This document shows, piece after piece, positions 21,228 to 31,290 of a stretch of DNA of 37,261 nt; the stretch's first letter is position 1, and each line of letters begins with the position of its first letter. The stretch covers positions 1-37,261 of the forward strand of contig JAYMGJ010000775.1 in assembly GCA_037178675.1 (NCBI GenBank), read 5' to 3'. The DNA comes from Scleroderma bovista (taxonomy: Eukaryota > Basidiomycota > Agaricomycetes > Boletales > Sclerodermataceae). Made by a program: the position numbers and the translations under genes. Under the pieces are notes generated by a model, which searched no databases, had not been told where the DNA came from, and saw nothing but the letters and a program-made list of their open reading frames with translations.

Positions 21228-21520
21228 TTAGGAATTTACAGAGTTGTACAGAGTTGATGGGTCTACACAAGTCATGTGGTCTGTAGTGTCTGTAGCTCAA
21301 AAGTGCTGTTTTGCTGATGTTTGAGAATAGCTAGCCATGAGATTGGTGTCCCATGACTATGAGTAGGCCCTGGAGCCAGTTTCATCTGTATAGTCCAGGC
21401 ACATGGCAACAATATGATATGCTTCCCCTTCAGTATGATCGGCCATACATTTGGTGTCCCAGTATATACAGCAGGCCCTTTGAACTATATCCCTTGTATA
21501 AGTGTAGGGCCGGGCATCAG
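21228..21520 (+). repeat. Right block of TACAGAG and ~33 bp repeats
   Basis: Beyond the palindrome the motif classes recur in mirrored order but unchanged orientation: TACAGAG strings (21228-21260), then units with ATTGGTGTCCC...GTAGGCCC and TTTGGTGTCCC...GCAGGCCC at ~33 bp spacing (about 21330-21500). Confidence 0.55.
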
Positions 21521-21584
21521 GTCTTCTCTAAAGTAACGCTAAGCCAGGGTGCGGCACGACTCAATTGGCACTACATGGCATTGG

Positions 21585-21885
21585 CAGAACACATTATCGG
21601 CAGAACACACAGTCAGCAGAACACAACAGTCGGCAGAATACAACAGTCGGCAGAATACAACAGTCGGCAGAATACAACAGTCGGCAGAATACACAGTCGG
21701 CAGAATACACAGTCGGCAGAACACACTATTGGCAAAATAGGACTTTCGGCAAAACTGTCGGCAGAATACAACTGTCGGCAAAAATGTCGGCAGAACACAC
21801 AGTCGGCAGAACACAACTGTCGGCAGAAGGCAACAGTCGGCAGAATACACAGTCGGCAGAACACAACAATGGCACAACATGTTAT
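21585..21885 (+). repeat. 17-bp GTCGGCAGAAYACAACA tandem array
   Basis: At least 16 copies of CGGCAGAA or CGGCAAAA occur, several exactly 17 bp apart (GTCGGCAGAATACAACA at about 21628-21690), others 15-16 bp apart. Variants end CACA, CACAACA or TACACA. All copies point the same way. Open frames on both strands (SRQNT/SAEYN-type peptides) arise because a 17-bp unit lacks stops in every frame. The array is likely a protein-binding iteron set at the edge of the gene cluster that follows. Confidence 0.8.
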
Positions 21886-22781
21886 CGGCAATCTACCATC
21901 GGCATAATGAATTGTGGCATTACACGAATGACACAACATAAATACTAGTAATGGCCGGGCAGCTATCACCGGGTGCGGCAATACCTTGCCGAGAATCACA
22001 AACACGCTGTGCTGGAGTAATAGCCGTGTGGCTTGCATGTGCAGCAATTCAGGAATGATCGTGCCGAGTGGCAGTGATGGCATGGTATTGTGGCAACCAG
22101 CATTTGCCACTGACATACTGGCTGGTGGGCAGCCAGGCTGTGTTGGCTGTATGAATAAGTGCCACAATGATGGACATGCAGCATTGATTCCTTTCTCAAG
22201 CTGGGGCTGTGTTAATACATGCCGCATTGATTATTCCCCGAGAGACGGCAGTGCTAGATGAGCTGGCACTGGTGGGCCACTCACTTTGAAATCACTCTCT
22301 TCTATAACTAAGGCTCCCTAGCAAATATGTCAGATCACATGCCACAGGATAGAAACATTCCAAAATAAGGTGACTGCAAAGCCCAACCATAATGCCGATC
22401 TGAGATCCCTTATTATTCTGATGGCACAATGCACTGTGACAGCCAATCACAAGCAATAGAAACACAGCCATCATGCAATATGAAATGCAGCAGTGGTTCA
22501 TTAGCCAAATTGTCCAGACAATGATTGGTCGGACTTGTGGCTGAATAATTAACCTATATTTGATTTAGTCCACTTGGGTGTGTGACCACAATGCAAACAT
22601 GTTGTGGTGTGAAAAGCTTATATAATATGTTGAACATTCTCCAGGCCGCATGGCAATCGGACCCAGTTCTTCCTCTCAACCACTGCTATACCATTTCCCC
22701 ATCCTTACCATCTCAATGGCCACCTCAGAAAGTTCTCATTTCGTGTCTGCCTCATCTGTTTGAGAAGACGTGTCAGCGGCT
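21886..22781. promoter_or_regulatory. Leader region of the Zn-cluster gene, with TATA-like site
   Basis: No gene is seen in this stretch. GGCA/TGCC strings continue at lower density to about 22260. A TATA-like CTTATATAAT lies at 22617-22626, about 90 bp upstream of an in-frame ATG at 22716 (MATSESSHFVSASSV). That frame meets TGA at 22761-22763 just before the ATG at 22782, so either the stop is a mutation inside the first exon or 22716 opens a short upstream frame. Confidence 0.45.
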
Positions 22782-24680
22782 ATGTCCCTCACTGCAGAAG
22801 AAGTCATTGCCCAGTCTGTTGAAATAATTCAAGGCCGGATTGATGGCTTGAGAAGCACACAGGAGAAGGGTGTATGGTCGGAAGCAGTGTCAACTATCTG
22901 GGCCGAGGTGGTGCGTGGCAAATCTATCTGCAATCAATCAACTCACTGATTAGGATATGATAGCGTCAGGTCGAGAATGTCCTGCAGGACTTACCTGCAG
23001 GATTCATTATCCCCACCATCATCATCGCTGCTGACCAGTTTATGGAGGCGCCAGACGTGATCCTGTCGACAGGGAAGTGGCCTCACTTTCCAGACATTGT
23101 TAACACCACAGATCACGATATCCGGGACCATCCCTGGTTCCAACTAGGCAAGCCGCAGAAGAAGGTGGACAAGGGAAAGAGGAGAGTGGTAGAGCTGGCA
23201 GGGAACAATGCAGTGGCAGGCCCATCGGGGGTAAAGGAGATGGAAGGGCAAAGCAGTCGTGGCCAAGTAGGTGAGCCCATGGAAATTGAGGACTCACAAG
23301 CAGTGCCAGCAGAGAGCCGTCCCATTGAGGACAATGAAGTGCCTAGGGGCCACAGTCACAGCCACAAGCCGAGGAAGCGTGCCCAATTGGTTGCGACAAT
23401 CAACAGCGAGGGTGACGATGAACCAGGCTCATCAGAACCATGGCCAAAGAAACCAAGGCCAAACGTTCACGACATGCAGAAGCCAGAGCAAGGCTATGAG
23501 TGGGTGGATGACAAGGATCGCTGCATCAAGTGCGCCCACGGGATTGACGGTGTGCGGCAAACCCAGGCCACGCTTGCTGGCAATGTTGCTGCAGCAAGAT
23601 TGCATGCAGCATGATGACAGCAGTCAGGGCGAGGTCAAGGTCACGTTCACAAGCCCCGAGGAAACCTGCACCACGTCAGTGCTCACCATCTGTGCCTTCA
23701 ACACTCAACCCTGGAAAGTCACAGCATTCAAAACGCAAACACCAGACCCTGGCACCAGCCAATCCACCCACAAAACAGAGTAAGTCATTCATTATTCAAA
23801 CCATTTAATATTATTTCTATCCATATTCCATCCAGTTTTTGATGGGGTACTAATTGATACTCCAGCATGGCTAGGGAAGACATCAAGGATGGCAAGTCCA
23901 TCATCAATGGCTGCCGGCAGTGGCACGAACCCTCCAACAACACCAGGAGACAGTACAAATACGTCAAATGTACAAGATGTCGAGGAGGAGATTGTCCGTT
24001 TGAGGGAAAAGCAGGCCGAAACGGAACGAAAGGTGGACGAAGCAGATGCCAGGCTGGCCGTCACCCTTGGAGAAGTAGCAAGCTTACGGCAGCTGGTTGA
24101 AGCCATGCGGGAACAGATGTTCCTGACACCATCACATCTTCAACGTCCGGCATCACGGCAGGGAGTCGCATCGAGACAGCCAGCATCGGAATCAACTTGT
24201 GCCGAGGTTGCTCACCTTGCTCACCCCAGTCTGCCAAGCCCATTGGCACTAGCACGTACTACGATGCTGGAAGAAATGGCATCGTCTGGCAATCTGTCCC
24301 AGCAGGGGTTGAGCGAGCCGACCAGCACGCATGGTATGCAGGTTGCGCTCCGCAACAATGCGTCAAGTCTTGAGGTGGCAACTCCAGGCTTGGTCGATGA
24401 AAGGGGTGCCAGCAAGCCAACCAGTGATAGCTATGACTGGGCCCCACCACAAGGTAAGTCTGTCAATTACCAAGCCATGTGTTGCTGATCACAAAATTGT
24501 GTTGTTGACACAGCAGTGAATGATGAAGCAGCCACAACAATGGAGACCGGCAATATTCTGGCAATCGAGGTCAGCCCACCGGAAGATGGAGGTATTGGGA
24601 CACCGGCATCCGATATGGAGATTGGGAGTTCCAATGCCGATGGCAGGCATGATGCCGGTGTGCAAATGCAAACGGACTAA
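22782..24680 (+). CDS. Zn-cluster plus coiled-coil protein, transposon-associated, one frameshift
   Basis: Exons 22782-22907, 22964-23779, 23836-24453 and 24514-24680 join through GT-AG introns of 56-60 bp. The N-terminus (SLTAEEVIAQSVEIIQGRIDG, then EKGVWSEAVSTIWAE) matches a basidiomycete protein group I recall as carrying a cysteine-rich domain. The middle is basic and acidic with KRAQLVATINSEGDD and a nuclear-type KKPRP. Then comes a cysteine cluster CIKCAH ... CAANPGHACWQCCCSK ... CS, resembling a degenerate Zn2Cys6 module. A frameshift lies inside this cluster near 23545-23560, so the upstream frame ends at 23614 while the real continuation runs in another frame. After it come a Ser/Arg-rich stretch, a coiled coil (VEEEIVRLREKQAETERKV ... 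LRQLVEAMREQM) and an acidic tail. It is probably a DNA-binding accessory of the element. Confidence 0.65.
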
Positions 24681-25027
24681 TTTTCTTTTTTCATACCTAT
24701 GTCTTTTGTACAATTTCTGCTTCATATTCCATGTATACCATATACATCGCATTGTAAAGTATATTCATGCATGTAGATTTGTCCTTGTGAATCATTGACA
24801 CAGCCTGAGAACTCTGTCAGAGACATGCCAGTAATGGTCTCAACCACAGCCATGAACTCATTGCCAATATGTTGCCGGCACATGCGAGATTTACCCGTGT
24901 AATTTTTCAATGTTACTGATATACATGAATACCAAGAGCAGGCTAGATATGTCCTGCAGATGTAACTATAATTGCCATGTATGGTGGCATCAAGTATTTG
25001 AAGGACCAACATACTTTAATCCACTGT
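24681..25027. other. Intergenic segment before the second GGCACA array
   Basis: AT-rich sequence after the Zn-cluster gene, with TTGCCGGCACATGCG near 24870 and a TTACCCGTGTAATTTTTCAATGTTACTGATATACATGAAT-type stretch that is partly repeated at about 25343-25380. No gene is seen. Confidence 0.4.
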
Positions 25028-25790
25028 TGGCACAACACACAATCAGCAGAACATACAAGGGAGACCATCCACTTGGCATTGCATTGGCACATACAATCAG
25101 CACAACCACCGGCGGCATTACATCCATGCCACTGCAACACACCGTCAGCACTTGCATAACATTGGCACAAGAAACTATCAGCACAGCACAACATACTATC
25201 GGCATCACATAATATCGGCACAACAGGGTATCGGCAGAGCACACTATCGGCACAACATACTATCGGCACATCACACTATCAGCACAACAGACCATCAGCA
25301 GATATAGAATTGGCTCTACATAGAATCGGCACAACAAGATTTACCTCTGGAGTAATTTCAATGTTACCAATATACATAAATTGCCAGAGTATCTATAGTT
25401 GCCGTGGATGGCGGCATTAAGTAATCGGCACACTATCGGCACAACAAAGATCGGCAGAACATACATGGGGGAGAACATACAATCAGCACTACATACCTGC
25501 GGCACAGCACTCCTTTACTGTATACAATCAGCACACAGCAGGAGCACCACATACATTTTGCAATACAATCAGCGGCATTGAGTATTGATAAGGGCAACAT
25601 ACTCTAATTGGCACATATAATCAGCACTACATACATCCGGCACAGCACTCCATTGGTCAGCAGCATGACATACAGTGGAATACCATCAGCACTTGTATAA
25701 CAAAGGCACTTGCATAGCCTCGGCAGAACACACCATTGGCACAACACACCATTGGCACAACACACTATCGGCACTACATAACTATGCCAA
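25028..25790 (+). repeat. Dispersed TATCGGCACAACA / AATCAGCACAACA array
   Basis: More than 25 copies of [AT]CGGCA, [AT]CAGCA or TTGGCA followed by CAACA, GAACA or CTACA occur over 0.75 kb. Spacing is mostly 13-30 bp, all on the plus strand. Tight runs lie at about 25195-25310 and 25730-25785. The motif is the same class as the 17-bp array at 21585-21885, so the two arrays bracket the Zn-cluster gene. Confidence 0.75.
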
Positions 25791-25910
25791 TCTTTCTGGC
25801 AGTGGTGAGATAGATGAACTATACATGGAAACCATTATTATATAATTGTTCAATTGTCATTTCCATTCCACATCAATTCCATCTTGTCAACTTGCGTCTT
25901 TGCTACCGCC

Positions 25911-28413
25911 ATGCCACCTAAGTCTGTCAGATTTGATAGCAGAAGTCCGCAGAAATTGAGTGAGTAATTTCCCTCCTCTGAGCTAATCTGCATGACATCG
26001 TTATCAGCCATTCCTGCACTGCCAGTGTGGCACCCGCCTCCATCCATTGTCAACAAACGGCTGCCATCAAGCATGGACTGGATACCACCCTCTCCCCCAC
26101 GCCATGGGATGCGCACAGGTGAAGCGAGGATCCCACCCTCGCAATCAGATCCGATCAACCTTCCTGGCCCCTCAGCGCACAAGATGCGTGCAGCAACCCC
26201 CACAAATACATCCCAGGCTTGGATGCCACCATCTCCTCCAATCGCTGCAGGTCCATCCAATGTGCCGTCTACTCTCACCATTTGGTCGCAGGCTTCAATG
26301 CCACCCCTGGCAGCAATGCCAGCTACTCCATCGGTTCGGCCATCATCCCAAGGCACCCAACTGCAAGCATGGATGCCACCGTCACCATCCCCCACGACGG
26401 CCGCATGGATCCCGCCATCTCCAGTGCAGGTGCCACGTATTGGGACATCATCCCCATCAATGCCGGCATCCTCAGTCCCTGCACCACCATCCAGCCTGGC
26501 ATCGCCATCCAGTTCGGCATCACTATCTAGCTGTCATATCCATACTTTTCCAGTCGCAACTCCGGTCTAACCATGGCCCGCCTGACCTCTCCTTAGGCAT
26601 AGATGCAACTCCGGATCTAGTCCGGCCATCTCCAGCCCTATAGCTGCACTCCAGCTCAACTCCGGTCACTACGTCCATCTCCGCCTCAGGACTAACCCCT
26701 GTCTTCCTACAGACAGATCCGCGGTCTAACTCCTCCGTGTCGGACCTGTACCTACCACTAGTCGCTACTCCGGTTTCAGTCCGGCCACTCCCTTAGCCTT
26801 GTCTGCAACGTAGCCCAACTCCGGCTGGTACATCCAACTCCGGCTCAGTTCTGCTCCTGCTCCTGCTCCACTTCCTCTGTCAGGTCCACCAAAGGCTTAG
26901 GACATTTCCATGTCCAACTCCGGACCTTCCTCCGGCTACTCCGCCCTTCCTCCACTCGCACACTCCCTCCGCTCGTACACTCCCTCCGCTCTTGCACTTC
27001 CTCCGGTCGTGCACTTCCTCCGGTCGTGCACTTCCTCCGGTTCCACTTCCTCCGGTCCCACTTCCTCCGGTCCTGGACATCGCTCCGGACTTAACATTAG
27101 TTAAGTCCACCTCTGACCCTTACCTGTCCTCTTCCGACCTAGTTCCCTTGTCCCTGCTTTTCCTCCGTCGTCCCTGTAACTCTAGTTCCCCGTGTCTGCT
27201 TCCGCTCCGGTTTATTTTCCTGTCCCTGCTTTATTTTCTTGTACCTGGTTTATTTTCCTGTCTGCTTCTGCTCCATCCCTTGTCTCGACATTAAGGTGTT
27301 TACTTGTCACCGTATATACTCACCTTAGTTTCATTACTATATAAACTACCATACTCCGGCCTAGTAGTCCTTAGATCAAATCTCGACTAAGATACTCCCC
27401 ACTCTGTACTACCCATTATGCTCTCCTAATCCATCTGTTCATCTGAACTCCTGAACTCCGGCCAACTCCGGCCTCTGTCCTATCTCGTCCCCTTGGTCCT
27501 ATGTCCGATCCTAGCAAGTCTCCTACTTGCACGAGGGCAAAAGCCACCTCTGTCCCAGACTCGACGCTAGACCTCTCAGGACTTATCCCACCTCTGGGAT
27601 GTCCTTCATCCGGACAAACTGCGCTTTACTCCGGTCCACTTTCCCACGGTCCGGACTAACTCCGCAAAACCCGGACTTACTTCCAGTGCTCCTCCAGCGC
27701 CCGGACTTCGTCCATATGACCCGGACTTGACTCTCTGCACTAAGTAGCACATACTAGTGTCAGGACTTACCTCCTCATTAGTTCCCTGCACCCCTGGACC
27801 TCCTAGTAAGATCGTCGAGGAGAACCGGTTTTGACACTAGCCCGGCATCAAGCCAGCGGATTCCCACCTCCCCAATGGAGGCAGAATCATCTCCTGAGGC
27901 TGCATCTGGATTGCATGCACAATTCCAGGAACACGTGCATGCAGAGGATGGTAAGTCAGTATTACTGCAGGAATTATGTGTATTTAACAATCATCCAGTG
28001 GATTATTTTGAAATGGTGGACAGGATTAACGCATTGCATGAGCATTTGGATCCATTCATGAGTGATGCGCTTTCATGTAAGTCTCTCTTGGGCTTGATCC
28101 ATAGTATCAGTTGATCAGTTGTCATCTAGTGGCCTCTGCAAGGGAAGTCGCTACATCTGTCCCTCCTAGGCACTTGCCCAACCTACTCCCACTTGATGCT
28201 GGCCTTGACCACCCTATGATCGCGGCCTACATTCATTACGCAAATACCTTGCTCGACACCGCCAGGCTGTGGAGATCAGAAATGTGCCAGAGAGCAATGT
28301 TGGCAAATGTGCAGGATATGTTGGCTAGGTCAGCCCGACTCGGCGAGAATGGTGACATAATTGAGTCCAATCACCCTGAGGATGTGGTAGTATTAGATCC
28401 CTCCAAGCTGTAG
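25911..28413 (+). CDS. W[MI]PPSP-repeat protein, split by a solo LTR
   Basis: Exon 1 is 25911-25959 (MPPKSVRFDSRSPQKL). A 48 bp intron ends at TTATCAG (26007). Exon 2 is 26008-26531 continuing at 27842-28076, interrupted by the LTR at 26532-27836 plus one TSD copy. Exon 3 is 28130-28413. Without the LTR the coding length is 1092 nt, exactly 363 codons plus stop, with no interruption. The N-terminal half is Ser/Pro-rich with repeats WIPPSPP, WMPPSPP, SMPPLA, WMPPSPSP and WIPPSPV at 20-35 residue spacing. The C-terminal half looks folded (LLQELCVFNNHPVDYFEMVDR, AAYIHYANTLLDTARLW, QRAMLANVQDMLARSARL) and probably helical. I recognise no domain; it may be an adaptor carried by the KDZ element. 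It converges on the minus-strand gene starting at 28494. Confidence 0.65.
26532..27836 (+). mobile_element. Solo LTR, 1305 bp, CCGG-rich family, with TSD CTAGC
   Basis: It begins TGTCATATCC and ends GGTTTTGACA, with TGTCA/TGACA as inverted ends, and is flanked by an exact CTAGC duplication at 26527-26531 and 27837-27841. ACTCCGG recurs many times, and 26935-27085 holds a tandem CACTTCCTCCGGTC-type array. The block GTTTACTTGTCACCGTATAT (about 27296) is shared with the 642 bp LTR. A TATA box, CTATATAAAC, is at 27337-27346. It sits inside exon 2 of the gene at 25911-28413. Confidence 0.93.
27337..27346 (+). promoter_or_regulatory. TATA box of the 1305 bp solo LTR
   Basis: CTATATAAAC lies 40 bp after the conserved GTTTACTTGTCACCG block. 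It could drive ectopic transcription into the 3' half of the interrupted gene. Confidence 0.5.
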
Positions 28414-28493
28414 TTTTGTTACAGTAGTGTGGCAATCAAATCTTTCGGCACAAGACATGGCAGATTTGACAATAGCATTATTCTACAAGTATA

Positions 28494-30872
28494 TTATCTG
28501 CGGCATCTCTTTGGGCTGGGTGTGGGGACATCGGCATCTGGCCACTTTGGCCGCTTTCTTTGCCGTTCCGGTTGACTAGGTCTGGCAATGGCATTGACAC
28601 GTTGCTCCCTGGCAATCCAGCGTGTGCTGGCAGCCCGCTTGCCCTTGCCTCCAGAGTGTGTGGCATCATCATCCCCTGATTGACCAGCCTCCATCCCATT
28701 TGTGTTGCCAATGGAAGCCATAGTTAATTTATCAACTATCATTTGTTGGAATTGCTCAATGGATATTGAAATAGGCAGACTTACATTCCACCGGCGCATC
28801 AGCTGTGTTCTTTTTAACCCGGGGCTTTGGCTTCATTGGTCCATTAGCCATGATGTTGCCGGGATCTATATGTGCTTTTTCTTATATGAGAATAAATGCC
28901 ATTTCCAAGTAATTGGGACTGATACTCACCTTGCTGTTTAGGTTTGGCCGGCTGCCGTGCTGTCAGTGCCGCTGATAGGCTCTTTGTTAAGATCATCCCA
29001 CCAGCATAACAAAACCAACCACCACGCACCATTTTCCTTAGATGATCTTGCATTATGTCCATCTGAGTCATCCTCTATATATAAACTTCATATTCTGACA
29101 ACAAAAATATTCAAAGGAACTGACCAGGCTGTTCAATGGGTGTTGTATGGCTTGCTGACAGGGATGTTCCAAATATAGGAGGATGAAATACTTGGAATAA
29201 GTATGGGATGTACCATCATCCCGGTTTGACCGGCATCGGTTTTTGTTTGTTGCACTGGACTCCCTCTCCTCTGGGGCCTCTTCTTTTATGCACATCAATG
29301 GTTGCATAACAGGTTTGAAAGATCCATACCAATTGTGTGCTGTCTCTTCCGACTGCTTGCAAGTTCCACATCCCGTGCCGCATGTTCTTTGAACCAGTCA
29401 AAACAAGTTGATAAAAGTATTGAGAGCTAACCTTTCAGGGGTGGCTGTTCTCCACTTATCATTCCGGCCGCTGAGTCCTCACCATCTGATACTGGATCTT
29501 GTAATCCACCATCCATATCTCTCCATTTGCGAAATGTCAGTACATCTTCCGGATCTGTCACTTGCCTGTCCCGCCAGAATTCCAGTACCTTGGTAACCTC
29601 CTGATTTGTGAGCCGGGTCGGCTCTTTGAACTCCCAATGCCGCGGCAGATATCCAGATGATATGTAGATACTGGTCTTTGCATGGATGGCAGCCCAAGGA
29701 ACACTGGCACTTGCCTTGCCGCATGCCTTGCCTGCGGCAAGGGGTCAATTCTCTGTCCATTTACAAGGCAGAACTTACGGTAATGCCATGTCACAAAGGT
29801 CCTCATTATATCCTTTCTCTCCAATGCTTGCATATCAAGGATGATCGGAATCATTGGTGTGCCATCTTCCGCTGTTGGTAAGACAGTTTGCAGCCTCTTC
29901 TGCCCTTTCTTCCAGCAGATCGTTGGTCCGGCATCATCATTGCTATCATTGTGTTCTTCCCCTCCTATGGCCTGCTGTGCATAGGCATCCCAGTGGTGCT
30001 TGATGTCGTCCCAATCAGCAAAGGTCTTCCCTTTTCCCAATGCCGAATTAAAGTCATGCCTGTGAATGTGAGTATACAAATACCACAAGTGAGAAGTGAC
30101 ATACATTCCCATCATGGGCTGACCATTCCAGCCCTTCCATGCCGCCATCACAACCACCTGCATCCCACACTGCCACCACATTTCCTGCGCAAACTGTTTG
30201 ACATATTGTCAACTTTTTGTCTCGGCCATTCTGTTTGCAGATGAATAATTGTCGAGATAACATGTCAAACTTACTCGGCCTGGACCTCTGCCGGTGGCTG
30301 CTCCTCGTTCCATTCATCAGCCTGCTTTGCCGCAGCATCCCTTTCCTCCTGGGTGAGCTTCCCCATGATGCATCCTACCACCTTTTGGTAGCCTTTAATC
30401 ATGCTTGTGCTTCCTTGGGCAATTCCGGCCTGTTCGAATTCGGCTTCATCACAACTGATCTGGCAGTCCACCTACGTCCATACTTTACTAGGGCCTTTCG
30501 GGCACGGGCTCAGCTGTGGTTATACAACCAATTTTTAATTGCCTGATATCACTGATGCATCAGTAGTCCATGTGAAGTTATGGAAATGGGGCACACTTTT
30601 TTTTTCTCCCATTCGTGTCCTTTGAGTGTGCTATTGGCAGGGAGATTCTTGATTTTTGCCTTCATGGCACTCTTCATACTTTTCCTTTGGTTGCTGTCAG
30701 CTGCCTTCCAGTCTTCCAAGGCTTCCTCAAGGACCTTGACCTCATCATCCTGGAGTTTGGTTTTTACCACATTTTGCGGTGCCTCTGGGCCCAACGAGTC
30801 AGAAGAATGGTCTTGCTCATCTTCTGTATCAGGATTCTCCATAGATCTGCTGGAGGAATGATTGCGGGCCAT
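28494..30872 (-). pseudogene. Conserved basidiomycete TE-associated protein, multi-exon, with a nonsense codon and a frameshift
   Basis: Starting at the ATG at 30872 (MARNHSSSRSMENPDTEDEQ), landmarks in order are VLEEALEDWKAADSNQRKS, AIKNWLYNHS, ARARKALVKYGRRWTA, IKGYQKVVGCIMGKLTQEER, QADEWNEEQPPAEVQAE, QFAQEMWWQCGMQVVVMAAW, DIKHHWDAYAQQA, DGTPMIPIILDMQALERKD, TFVTWHYR, KACGKASASVPWAAI, SGYLPRHWEFKEPTRLTN, VLEFWRDRQVTDPEDVLTF and a basic C-terminus ending PSPKRCRR. Several GT-AG introns of 45-65 bp are needed. A TGA at 30512-30510 replaces an arginine in NHS-R-ARAR (CGA to TGA), and a one-base shift follows near 30475. I remember this architecture as common in agaricomycete genomes, often near mobile elements, with no known function. 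Confidence 0.65.
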
Positions 30873-31290
30873 GCTGTATGTTGAGTAGACTCAGATATTT
30901 TTTGAGTGGTGCTGTGCTAGAAAAGTCCCCGACACTTTGTTGAAGGATTTGCAAGCCATTGTTTCTCCCATGTCAATTAGTGTTCAGTTCCTCCCTGCTG
31001 CCTTCTTTTGGATAATCCATTGCTGAGCTAGCTACTTCTGAGGCTGGCTATGTTGTTCGGCAGCTAAGATGCTATTTCCGGACGTTAACTGCGGATCTAA
31101 TGCAGTAGCGGCCACCATATATGGGATTTTGCATTGGTGCCTGATCTTCAAGTCCATATTAGAAAAGCTAGATCCAAATCGGCAGATCCACAGATCCCAT
31201 TCCGATCACTGTCCGTGCTGTTTCAATGAGGCTTCAGTGAGATACAATGTGGGAGACTTTGCGCAGGGATTTCCTCATCAGATACCACTC
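30873..31290. promoter_or_regulatory. Shared upstream region of two divergent element genes
   Basis: The 418 bp between the minus-strand gene (start 30872) and the KDZ transposase (start 31291) should hold both promoters. I see no clear TATA box. A GGCAGCTAAG-type string near 31060 recalls the GGCA motifs of the arrays. An open frame from 31069 runs in frame into the transposase, but its upstream part reads as non-coding. Confidence 0.35.

Noticed and set aside
21353..22227. Open frames up to 204 codons with SRQNT/SAEYN/ILPTVVFCR repeats
   Set aside because: The 17-bp unit is open in all frames and successive units shift frame; these are periodicity artefacts on both strands.
21585..25790. 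CRISPR-like regularly spaced repeats
   Set aside because: Units are head to tail or irregularly spaced with no unique spacers, the context is a fungal nuclear transposon cluster, and no cas-like genes exist.
26047..26643. Overlapping frames opposite and beside the W[MI]PPSP gene
   Set aside because: They are shadows of the Ser/Pro-rich codons; only the 25992-26531 frame joins correctly to the exons on both sides.
17802..27836. The 642 bp and 1305 bp LTRs as two ends of one retrotransposon
   Set aside because: They are in opposite orientation, differ two-fold in length, each has its own distinct 5-bp target duplication, and no polymerase gene lies between them.
31069..31290. Upstream extension of the KDZ transposase frame starting at 31069
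   Set aside because: The frame is open but the peptide before MAKSKIQPAG does not look like the usual basic N-terminus; the ATG at 31291 gives a typical start.
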